Source: Ananas comosus (lineage: Eukaryota > Streptophyta > Magnoliopsida > Poales > Bromeliaceae). Taken from it: a stretch of 64,000 nucleotides of DNA. Each line of letters opens with the position of its first letter. Position 1 is the first letter of the stretch. Where the stretch lies: positions 966,735 through 1,030,734 of the forward strand of contig NC_033624.1 of the NCBI RefSeq assembly GCF_001540865.1. The letters run 5' to 3'. The notes below the pieces were generated by a model. The model ran no database searches and was not told where the DNA came from. It was given only the letters and a program-made list of their open reading frames with translations. Positions 32,281 through 42,011 of this stretch are shown in pieces. A program made the translations under genes and the position numbers.

Positions 32281-34877
32281 TTCTGTTTATTACAGTGTAG
32301 ACATGCCAATAAATGACATTGTGGAGATATGTATGCATGTCAAATTAGTACATGTACTCATAAATACCCTCGTATAGGCCCATTATTTTCGTTTGGAGGG
32401 GAATACATCAAAGGTTTACCCATGAAATTGCTTCATAATTAAAAAAAAAACCCCAAAACGCGCTTGCTATTTTAATCAGCAAAAAGAAGAAACCCGAGAA
32501 ACTTACCTTATCTGCCAAAGGTTGTCTCCCATAGGGTGGATCATACTCTTGGTATTCAAATATGGGCACTTGTGATTGGTTGCAAGCCTCGCTATCATCA
32601 CTGGAAAAGCCTTCTTGATCAGCACATCCCGTGTTTCTTAAGGATTCTCTTCGTTCGGCAATGAGCTTCTCACTCTCACTCTCACTGCTAGCATCGCTGC
32701 TTGTATCCTGGTAGTTTTCACCGTCACTTTCCTCGCCAGGTCGCCTTTCAATAAAAGGAGGGTCAAGGTATTGAGCATAAGAAAAAGGTTGTATGACTGA
32801 CATTTTAATGGTGACTTAAACATACACATATATCAGCCGAAAACTAAAATTCAACAGTGTAAATGTATTGCATGTATCACAGTGTAAAGTGGTCTCGCAC
32901 AAAATCCTCAATTGAGTTCGGCTCTTAGAAGTTGGGATTTTGTTCAGATTTATTGAGACATTATTTCAAATAAGGGAGTCCAAATTCTCGAAAAGTTATT
33001 CAGATTTATTGAGACATCATTTCAAATAAGGGAGTCAAAATTCCCGAAAAGTTATCTATTAATTGTATAAAAAGAGGGAGTCAGCCATTATCCACGTGAA
33101 CAATAACAGCATAGGTAATAAGTAGCGCCGTCAGATAGTTTTGAAGGAAATAAAGAAAAAAGAAGATAATGCGCAATCACATATCGTGATAGTCCAAATC
33201 AACAGAACAGGACTATAATGCACGGAATGTCAACGAACTTTACAATTAAGAAAAAATAGCATATCGCAAATCGTGATAGTCCAAATGGACAGCACAGGCC
33301 CATAATGCACTGTATGCAGAGGAACTTTGGAACTCATGCTTATTTAGGTCAAGCCATTTGAGATGCTCAGGCAGAAGGTTTCGTTCATGATTACCCGATG
33401 AAAGATTCTTCATAGAAGAATCAAACTCACCTATTCCCGTTGCTTATAAATAGCTATGGAAGAGAGCAATTATAATGGCTACAAAGCAATATTTGGACAT
33501 GAAAATAATTAAAAGTTAGAGAAGAGCATCTATAAAAGGATATCTTCAGATCTAAATTTTGTGCTAAACTTATGGCTCACAGGCCCTGAATCAACTAAAA
33601 TGATCTCATTACCAATCTATACAGATACCAAGCAAAACTGCATATAGCACATATGGCTATTTAAGTAAAAGAATTCTATGACCAAAGAAAACAAGCAAGC
33701 AGGGCAACATCCACCATAACTAAAAACAGTAATCAAAAAGAGCACGCTGAACTATAGAGAATCTGCAGCATTAGAAACTTGGCGATCAACAGCTTCTACC
33801 CAACAAACAAAGAATATAGCATATGCTTTCCTGGTTCAACTTCCACAACAGCTTCTGTACTCTAGAAGTGGAAGAAAGGAGTCTGACAGCCAAAAGTCTA
33901 CAGCTTGAGGCAGGAACAAGGCACGGCAATGAGCTTTGGCGTGCCACATGCAGAAGCTCCACTTTGAAGCTTCTACTACTAGCTTCAGAAGACACCAATT
34001 TTGACAACTTAGAGATTTTAACTGTAAAGTGATTAAGACTTTTGCAAATAATTCGACTCAAAGGCACTCCTACGGGCAGTTCCAGCCACGCAAGCAGCTA
34101 TATCCATAAGGTAGAACACACAACAACAATCATAAAGAGAAAAAGGTCCAATCAGAGATTCAACTAACAAAACCACACCATTAGGAACTTGATTATACCT
34201 CGTGCTCACACTCGGTCTCGACTTATTCACATATAGCTGAATAGCGGATAGGAAGGGCACATAATACTGTATAACATAATCCGTCCCGCTCAAAACCAAC
34301 GGCACGCCAACGCCGTAAGCACTCCACTCCTTGAACGACTCCCACAGATCGGCGAGATTATAGTACGGGAACGATTCAGTATTATCGCTTATCCTCCACC
34401 CCCTCATACTCGTCTGCCACAAAATTAAACGAAGAAGAAGATTTAGCACCCTTAATCACATCACCAAACAGTAGAGAAGAGGAATCATGTCAAAAAGAAT
34501 CTATTGTGGAAATTACGAACTTTGGACAAGTATTGAGCTTGAACTAGTAGATTCGTGGACTGGATGAACCGCTCCAAGTTCCCCGAAGGCGGGGGCGGCG
34601 GCGGCGGGGGCGGAGGAGAAGAGGAGGGCGAAGGTGAGGGCTTCGACGCTTCCGAATCGGCCGATTCCGCTCGGCTCTCGACCTCCCGGGCCTCGGGCGG
34701 TGGCGCCGCCGGCGTAGGCTGACGCGGCGGCGGCGCCGCCTTCGCCGCTGCGGCGGCGCGCTGCTGCTCCTCCTGGAGCAGCTGCTGCTGGTGTTGCCTC
34801 CGGATCGGCGGGGGCCAGTAGAACCGATCGTCGCCGTGGCCGCGGGCGAGCGACGACGATCCGCCGGAGAGAACCAT
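30981..34877 (-). CDS. DUF789 family protein
   Basis: Six exons, from 5': 34521-34877, 34199-34413, 32507-32744, 31902-31987, 31689-31780, 30981-31243; together 417 codons, 416 residues, all with GT-AG borders and matching phases. The N terminus is Pro/Gln/Ala-rich, then [20 protein letters not shown]. Exon 2 gives the family core [10 protein letters not shown] and [20 protein letters not shown]. Exon 3 has an acidic Ser-rich segment ([16 protein letters not shown]). Exon 4 gives [20 protein letters not shown], exon 5 [20 protein letters not shown], and exon 6 [12 protein letters not shown] and a [10 protein letters not shown] tail. These are conserved blocks of plant DUF789 proteins, whose biochemical role is not known to me. 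The stop codon at 30981-30983 lies within a strong donor-like AGGTGAGT, so an extra 3' intron is possible. Confidence 0.85.
32943..33054. repeat. 56-bp tandem duplication in DUF789 intron 2
   Basis: Two adjacent copies of a 56-bp unit starting TTCAGATTTATTGAGACA, differing at a few positions (32943-32998, 32999-33054). A second imperfect duplication of about 86 bp around CGTGATAGTCCAAAT lies at about 33180-33340. Confidence 0.75.
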
Positions 34878-35079
34878 CGCAAGAGGATCGGAAGGAGACG
34901 GCCTCGGGGAGTCCGACGATGATGGGGCAAAACCCTAGGGTTTCGATGCGATCGATCGGGGGAGGTTTTGCGAATTGTGGTTTTAGAAATTAGGGTTTTT
35001 GGAGCACAAAATCATGGCAAGTGTTTGGGGATCTAGCGATGGGCGTGGTGGTGTGGGAGGACTCGGAAAAATATATATG

Positions 35080-36245
35080 GAGTTACTCAACTCTTACAAC
35101 CTCTTCGCCTCCCGTTTCTAAAATTTTACTCAATTTTTTAAAATAAAAGAAATTTTTTGCACATGAATCCTTAGCAATTTTGGATATTGCTAACACTGTG
35201 CCCAATGCTATGCTCAAAATATTATTTTCCCAATTCTTTCTAAATTAAAAATATTATACATTTATGTAATTTTATTTATCAAAAATTAAGGAAATTAAAG
35301 TTTACTGCAGATGAATGCATAGGCAAATGTGGAGTCAAATAGATCTCAAGATTAATTAATTTTTTTTAAGAAGTTTGAGATCTAAAGTATATTCTCTTAA
35401 AAAAACAACCTTGAGCACGCAATTACCCTCTATTAAGAGTATTTTCTCATGTAATGTAATACCGTGCACACAGTTATAGACACAAAAAATCATAGTTTTC
35501 ATGTATTTGAAAAATACTGTTATAAATTTCACGATATGGATTCCACGTTACTTTATCTAATAAAAAGATTTTTTCATTCTATATATGCATAGGAATATAC
35601 GATAGAGGAGGTATAGTATTATTCCTCGACTAATTCTCACAATCGATCCTAATGTTGTTGTATTTCCCTATATATATTGATATAATTGAAACTTATTAGG
35701 AAATCAGTGAATATTGCTGATGTGGCTTAACATACTAATACACGTTTTAATTGCTCGCTTATCCTAATACCGCAAAGAAGGAATTAATTAATTATAACCT
35801 TTGAGCAACAAAATCGCGATTTATACATGCTTGGTTTGGTTGGTTTTTGAAATAAGTTTTCTTCTCTAGCTCAGATAAAAGTTTTGAAACCTCTTTCACG
35901 AAGAAAAGTTAGAATAATATTTATCTTTTTCGAACAATTGAGTATAAATGTGTCCAAGTAGTTCTACACAAAACTTGGCTTCTCCAAAAGCACCGTTTAC
36001 CAGCGCTTTAGTTCGAAGCGATCTATTAAGCAATTGCTCATCAACTTTGCTTCGTCAATAGCTAAAAGAAATTGAGTAGCTTAAAATACATATATATAAA
36101 TGAATGTATAAATAGTTATACAACACTCTCTTTTAGTCTCTCGATCCCCATCACAACTTCTAAAGAGAAAAAAAATTGTTGAAATATGTTTCAATTTATA
36201 ACCATATTCATTACCATATTTGAATAAGTTAATTTCCAGGATAAG

Positions 36246-36297
<52 letters not shown>

Positions 36298-37284
36298 NGA
36301 GCTGTTTGTTTCTATGCATGATAACAATGAAGATGCCCGAGCCTTTGGGGGAAATGTAAACCTCTTATTAATTGTGTGAAAGAGTTGTTGAGGAGCAACC
36401 ACACTTAATTAAAGTTACCATAAATTTAGCCAAGCTATATATATATATATATATATAGGAGTATATATTTCTGCAATATTATTTTAGTTCAAATGAAAAA
36501 AAAAAGAAGAAAAAACACAAGAATAATGCTACGGCAATTGGCTTAATTAGGTCTTGGTAGGGTAGGTGTAAGGCAATTAAATTACCACATTGAAAAAGGA
36601 AAAAAAAATTATCACTCATTCACCGAAAATTAGGCTCAGATTAAAAAAAGCACTGAAAAATAGAAAAACAAAAATGCTTAGTGGCTAGTTTAAAATTACC
36701 ATCCATGATTTTTTTTCTCGAATATTACTATATTCAGTAGGAACTGCATTGCTTAAAACTGAGAATCTAATGAAAAAAATGTTAGTAAAACAATCTCTTT
36801 TTTTTTAATACTTTTTATTGCTTAATAAATTTATTGAATAAAAAAGATTCAACAAATGTCACGGCCATTCAAACAGAGGGACCAAGAAAAATGACAACCT
36901 CTAAAAAAACTAAGGAAAATTAGAAGTGGCCACTATGTCCACAATTGTGTGGGGCTCAACTTTTTTGATAGTTAAGTAATTTTCGAAAATATTTGTTTCT
37001 TAATTAAATAACAATAGTGTAATATATATGGCTAGTCCTTGCAGTGCCTTGAGCATTACAACTTTATTTATCCTTCTATTTTTTCTTTTCATGGAAATTA
37101 AAACTGTAACTTTAATTGTACAATAAATTATTAATTACATTATAAAAAATAAAAGTTTGTAAAAATTACACTACCAGTTAGTAGAAGAGGCAAAAGTGTA
37201 ATATACGAGAAAGATCCGAACCTAACTATTTAAGTAGAAAGTACAAGAATCGAGTTTGCAATATCAGAAAAGTAGAGGGAGTAT
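35080..37284. repeat. AT-rich intergenic DNA with (TA)n tracts
   Basis: (TA)n at about 36249-36297 (ending in an N at 36298) and about 36437-36459. On the minus strand a TATA-like TATATATT at about 35069-35078 may belong to the DUF789 promoter. No gene is recognised. Confidence 0.55.
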
Positions 37285-37488
37285 CCAAATATATATTTTT
37301 TTTTTGAGTAAACAGGGATATACCCTATTTGTGTTTAGAGAACCAAAAGGGATTTACAGACCTAGTTTCCGTTGATTGTAGTCTAATCCAACCGAAGGCA
37401 AACTCCACACCCACATTATAAGAGAAGGTAAGAAGACAAGTAAGAAAATACAGCAAAGAAAACATTGCAAGGCACTAATCTACACCCA

Positions 37489-40400
37489 TCACGTTCCAAG
37501 AGCACGTTGCCACAGAGCCATGGTGTCTATCACTTTTCTTTCAAGTTCGCCGCTTCTAGATAGCTGGTTGTCGAAGATTCGTTTGTTTCGTTCCTTCCAT
37601 AATTCCCAGCAAATAGTTGTGAGCAAGGTGTCGAAGCCTCTTCTGTGCCGGCGTCCTTTGATTGAGATTCGAGCACGATTCCAGCGAGTAGGAAGATCCC
37701 CCGGTAGCGCGAGCAAGGCACGCTGAGTGGTCAAATGGTGTTGAAGCAGATTCGTCCAAACGGTCGTTGAGTATGAGCAGTAGAAGAAGATGTGCTGTAA
37801 ACTCTCGCCGCTTCTTGAGCAAAGGGTACAAATCGATGGTCCAACCCATCCCCTTTTCGCGAGAGTATCGGCTGTCAGAATCTTGTTTCTGGCTGCGAGC
37901 CACATGAAGATTTTCACTCTTAGCGGGATCTTGATCGTCCAGAGGCAAGGAATGTAGTTTGTGTTCACCCCATCATAGATAAGGAAGTTGTATGCTCGTC
38001 GTACCTGAAACCGTCCATCCGCATGCCAACGCCAAGATATAGAGTCGTTGTCGTTTGTAAGTGATGTGTTCTGGAGCAGTACCTGAAGCCGCGGCAGGTC
38101 CTCCTGTTGCTGGTCTCGGCCCAAGCCCGTCCCAAAGCCGAGGTCGATATTGTGGGCAAAACGCTGGATCCATTTAGCTACCGATAGATTTCTGTGCGTC
38201 GAGGCGGCATAGAGATTTGGGAATTGGTGTCTGAGAGTGAGTCCACCGGACCACCTCGCATTCCAAAAGGATGTTAAATGTCCACTTCCCAGCACTACAG
38301 TAGTGGATGCGTGGAGAGACGGTGCGGTGTCGAGGATCCCTTTCCATATCGGGCAGCATCTAAGAGCAGATTTGACTTCAGCTGCAGGGTGCCGGTACCT
38401 GTAGTGTTTTTGCATTAGAAGTTTGACCCAAGGCAGGTTGTGGTAGGTGTAGAAATTCCAGAGTACTTTCATAAGTAAGGCCAAGTTCATGATCCGTAAG
38501 CTTCGGATACCCAAGCCTCCCAATTTCTTTGGCCGGCACACATGTTCCCAGGTAACTAGGCATTGAAAACCATTACGTAGCATTCGACCCCTCCAGAAGA
38601 AGTGGCGGCGAAATTTGTCTATGATATTGAGCACCCAGGTAGGTAGCTTGAACAACGAGCAAAAAAAGGCCGGGATACTTAAGAGTACTGAGTTAATTAG
38701 TATAAGGCGCCCCCCTCTTGAGAGCGTCTGTCCCTTCCAATCCGCAAGGCGCTTGCTGATCCTTTCAATGAGCGGCATGTAGTCAGCTCTTCGCAGCCGT
38801 TTAGGTGAGAGAGGCAATCCCAAATAGTTGAGAGGAAATTCTTTCACTGGGCATCCCAAAGAAGTTGCCAAGGAGGATGCTTGAGCGTCCGGCAAATTGA
38901 TTGGGGTGACGGAGCTTTTGCTGTAGTTGATCTTAAGGCCCGAGCACCCCGCAAACTTGTCCAGAATCAGCTTTACGATCGCCGCCGACCTTGTTGATCC
39001 ATCAAAGAAGATGATCAGATCGTCCGCGAATTGTAGAGTATGCAGGCGGGCATTTCCGATTCCAACGTCCGGTAATAATCCTTCGGTGACGGCAATTTGG
39101 ATAAGTCTGTAAAGGACATCAACACACAGGATAAAGAGAAGTGGGGAGAGCGGGTCACCTTGTCGAAGGCCACGCCTGCACGGGAAGGATCTCCCCGGGG
39201 TGCCATTTAGGATCACTGACGTACTAGCCGAGTGAAGAAGAGAGCGTATCCATGAAATCCAGCGCTGGCTGAATCCCCTCGCTTGGAGAAGGTCAAGCAA
39301 GAAGCTCCAGTCAACTTGATCGAAGGCACGCTCAAAGTCGATCTTCAATAGAGCCGCACGTTGCTTGGTAGTGTACAGGTGATGAATCAAAATGTGGGCG
39401 CAATTGAAGTTATCAGAGATGTGTCTACCCTTTAGGAAGGCCGCTTGATAAGAGTTTATCAATCCACCCAGGACATTCTGTAATCGCGACGCTAGGACCT
39501 TCGAAATCAGTTTGGCGACACTGTGGATCAGGCTAATAGGCAGGAAGTCGTTGGCCGACAGGGCTTCGTTCTTCTTCGGTACGAGACATAACCACCCAGT
39601 GTTGGCTCCCGTGAGATTCGCCAATCCATTGTAGAAGTTATTGAACATTCCCATAATATCGTCTTTGATGAGGTTCCAGAAATGCTGGTAAAAAAGCATT
39701 GGCAATCCATCCGGACCCGGGGCCTTCTCAGGGGCAGAAGAGAATACAGCTGTTTTCACTTCGGAGATAGTGAAGGGGGCATGTAGAGATGAAAGATCAA
39801 TCTGTTGATCTGCGTAAATCGCGTGTAAGTTGATATCGACTGAGGGGTTAAGTTGGACACCCAGCTGGTTGCGGAAGAAGGAGAGGAGATGTCCAGCAAT
39901 CTGATCGGGTGAGGTAAAGGTGCTTGATCCGGTTGAGAGCCTAGAGATGAAATTCTTGCTTCTGCGGGCACTGGCTTGTTGGTGGAAGAATTTGGTGTTG
40001 GCATCTCCCACTTTTAGCCATTGGACTCGAGAACGCTGCTTCCACTTGATCTCCTCCTGCAGACAAATGTCTTCATATCTGGTCTTGAGCTTGGGTCGCA
40101 GAATGTATTCCGGCGTCGTTAGAGGTCGGTACTCTTCAGCCTTGTCCAACCACTCGATCCAAAGAAGGCAGCGTTTACCTTGTTCTCTAGAGGCTAAAGA
40201 GATGTCTGCGCTCCAAGAGCGGAGTGCAGATTGGACCGACTCAATCTTCCGCAAGATAAGATTAACCGGATTTGTGTCATGCAGAACGGACCTCCAGGCT
40301 GCAGCGACGATGCCGCGGAGTGCAGGGTGGCGCAACCAAAAGGCCTCGAATCTGAAGAGGTTAGCAGAAGTATAGGATGAGAGTACCAGAGGAGTGTGGT

Positions 40401-41127
40401 CGGAACGCGGCCGCGGAAGAGCCCTGAGAGCAGATCGGGGAAAAACCAGGGTCCAAGCGTTGGAGATGAAGACACGATCAAGTCGCTCCAGTGTCGAAGT
40501 GACTCTACCGTTAGACCAAGTAAAAGATTTGTTCGCAATGGGGATGTCGATCAGTCCACTCTCCTGGACTGTTTCCCTGAAGCTCAGAATATCGTTGATA
40601 TTTGTAGTCGGTCCGTTCTTGTCCTGAATGGAGAGGAGGACATTGAAATCCCCGAGCACTACCCACGCCCCTGATGATGTTGCGCTGATAGAACGCAGCT
40701 CAAGGAAGAAGTCAGCTTTAAGATTCGGCGCCGTAGGTCCGTGGACATTGGTAATCATAAACATTTTCCCATCCACTTTCCGCTTAAGCACAACGGTGAG
40801 TGAAAACCTGCCCGAATGCTCTCTTACGCAATCGAAAAGAGTCGGATTCCATGCTGTCAACAGACCGCCTCTTGTCCCTTCGGCACCTAAAAAACGGAAG
40901 TCTTGCAGATGAAAGCCCCCAAAGGAGCGAAACTTGTCTTGAGAGATAGAGGAAAGCTTAGTTTCTTGAAAGCACACCACGCAGCATTTACAGTGTTGGA
41001 TGAAAGATTTGACGACCGCACATTTGCGGTTGTCATTGAGACCCCTCACATTCCACGTAAGAAAACGAAAAGTTCTATTCCTGGCCATAAAAAGAGAGAA
41101 AACCCCAAACAGCAAACAGCAACCCAA
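37489..41127 (-). CDS. LINE ORF2: endonuclease-reverse transcriptase
   Basis: 1212 residues without a stop. The N-terminal APE-type endonuclease shows FLTWNVRGLND (Asn25), QETKL (Glu55), GDFN (159-162), LDRVFI and RSDHTP (His244). The reverse transcriptase follows with APGPDGLP (about 469), KIDFERAFD, RRGLRQGDPLSPLLF (about 651) and the catalytic FADD (700-703). The C terminus carries the zinc-binding zf-RVT segment (CTLCSRSGESLQHIFFYCS), then WELWKERNKRIF. This order is that of plant L1-clade elements, whose ORF2 nicks the target and primes cDNA on it. All visible catalytic residues are present. The ATG at 41127 is the first in frame; initiation at the MARNRTF methionine (residue 14) is equally likely. 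Confidence 0.93.
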   Translation of the reverse strand: MGCCLLFGVFSLFMARNRTFRFLTWNVRGLNDNRKCAVVKSFIQHCKCCVVCFQETKLSSISQDKFRSFGGFHLQDFRFLGAEGTRGGLLTAWNPTLFDCVREHSGRFSLTVVLKRKVDGKMFMITNVHGPTAPNLKADFFLELRSISATSSGAWVVLGDFNVLLSIQDKNGPTTNINDILSFRETVQESGLIDIPIANKSFTWSNGRVTSTLERLDRVFISNAWTLVFPRSALRALPRPRSDHTPLVLSSYTSANLFRFEAFWLRHPALRGIVAAAWRSVLHDTNPVNLILRKIESVQSALRSWSADISLASREQGKRCLLWIEWLDKAEEYRPLTTPEYILRPKLKTRYEDICLQEEIKWKQRSRVQWLKVGDANTKFFHQQASARRSKNFISRLSTGSSTFTSPDQIAGHLLSFFRNQLGVQLNPSVDINLHAIYADQQIDLSSLHAPFTISEVKTAVFSSAPEKAPGPDGLPMLFYQHFWNLIKDDIMGMFNNFYNGLANLTGANTGWLCLVPKKNEALSANDFLPISLIHSVAKLISKVLASRLQNVLGGLINSYQAAFLKGRHISDNFNCAHILIHHLYTTKQRAALLKIDFERAFDQVDWSFLLDLLQARGFSQRWISWIRSLLHSASTSVILNGTPGRSFPCRRGLRQGDPLSPLLFILCVDVLYRLIQIAVTEGLLPDVGIGNARLHTLQFADDLIIFFDGSTRSAAIVKLILDKFAGCSGLKINYSKSSVTPINLPDAQASSLATSLGCPVKEFPLNYLGLPLSPKRLRRADYMPLIERISKRLADWKGQTLSRGGRLILINSVLLSIPAFFCSLFKLPTWVLNIIDKFRRHFFWRGRMLRNGFQCLVTWEHVCRPKKLGGLGIRSLRIMNLALLMKVLWNFYTYHNLPWVKLLMQKHYRYRHPAAEVKSALRCCPIWKGILDTAPSLHASTTVVLGSGHLTSFWNARWSGGLTLRHQFPNLYAASTHRNLSVAKWIQRFAHNIDLGFGTGLGRDQQQEDLPRLQVLLQNTSLTNDNDSISWRWHADGRFQVRRAYNFLIYDGVNTNYIPCLWTIKIPLRVKIFMWLAARNKILTADTLAKRGWVGPSICTLCSRSGESLQHIFFYCSYSTTVWTNLLQHHLTTQRALLALPGDLPTRWNRARISIKGRRHRRGFDTLLTTICWELWKERNKRIFDNQLSRSGELERKVIDTMALWQRALGT

Positions 41128-41133
41128 AGAAGG

Positions 41134-41344
41134 CTAGGCCCCTAGTCCAGTAACCGCAGACGCCCGGCAGGTATCCTCGAGAACCGTATCTTTGTCAGAG
41201 ATGCCACATACCGTCTTGATGATTTGGATATCTTCCAGGGTCAGAGGGATAAGTTTATCTCTATCCTGTGGAGCCGGGGCCTCCATACTGGCCGCTGATC
41301 CCCCACTCTTCCCCACCAGAGGACGGTAGGAGTCCAGGTGGGGA
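41134..41344 (-). pseudogene. LINE ORF1 C-terminal remnant
   Basis: Open frame directly upstream of ORF2, ending in ASAVTGLGA and a stop 6 bp before the ORF2 ATG. It includes PLTLEDIQIIKTVCG. Only about 70 residues remain inside the element; the frame's extension to 41397 runs into host flanking DNA. By position it is the end of the gag-like ORF1. Confidence 0.6.
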
Positions 41345-41352
41345 CCAAATAT

Positions 41353-42011
41353 TATAAAACTAGAAAATTTGATCAAGTATAATTCCTTTTTATGCATAGG
41401 AAATATGTATTTCAGAATGGCGTGCTTGTATTATCTTTTTTTTGTTTTTCCTGAGAGAAAAAAAAATAGCAAACTATTCGCTTTATCGACTTAAAATGTG
41501 AAGTAAACATGTTTTGAATCAGGGAATTTTAAAACTTAATTATCAAGTTTTTAACCAACTATACTAGAGACACAGTTTATAAGATAGACATGGATTTGGG
41601 CCCCACCATGACACTGAGTTGAGTTGGTGGGTCAATATTTGAGTTTGATGTAGTTGTCCTCCATATCAAACTGGGCCCGATTCCAACTCGGTCTCATCTG
41701 CATAGAATCACTTGGTTGGAATCAGGATCAAGTTGTAAAAGATGCCTCATATTTTGGAATATAATTACGCTTGCAAATAATATGCATAGGGAGTGCGGAT
41801 TACACAGAGAACAAACTATTGAATTAAATAGTTTGTGCACGTACTATTGTAAGATTTATTTGTAAACTGTTATAATAATTTCAACTTCAATCCAATTTGA
41901 CACCTCGCAGAACAGAACACCAACCCTAACCAACAAATCTTAAGTTTCTAAGTCAATTCACAATCCTAGACACTATCCCCTGGACCCCTGCAACCACAAT
42001 TATCTATTAGA
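41353..42011. other. Intergenic DNA between LINE and polygalacturonase
   Basis: AT-rich, no gene seen. The right part is 3'-flanking sequence of the polygalacturonase gene. Confidence 0.5.

Larger units (their letters stand above)
37293..41344 (-). mobile_element. LINE (L1-type) retrotransposon with intact ORF2, 5'-truncated
   Basis: Minus orientation, about 4.05 kb. The poly(A) tail is the T run at 37296-37305. The 8-bp repeat ccaaatat lies at 37285-37292 and 41345-41352, a plausible target-site duplication that sets both ends. The element contains the tail of ORF1 (41134-41344), then ORF2 (37489-41127) uninterrupted. The missing ORF1 start shows 5' truncation, the usual result of incomplete target-primed reverse transcription. 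Confidence 0.85.

Noticed and set aside
37520..40912. Plus-strand and alternative-frame open frames across the LINE
   Set aside because: All are shadows of the 1212-codon ORF2; none contains a recognisable domain.
41347..41397. Upstream extension of LINE ORF1 frame
   Set aside because: The target duplication at 41345-41352 places these codons in host DNA, so the extension is chance.
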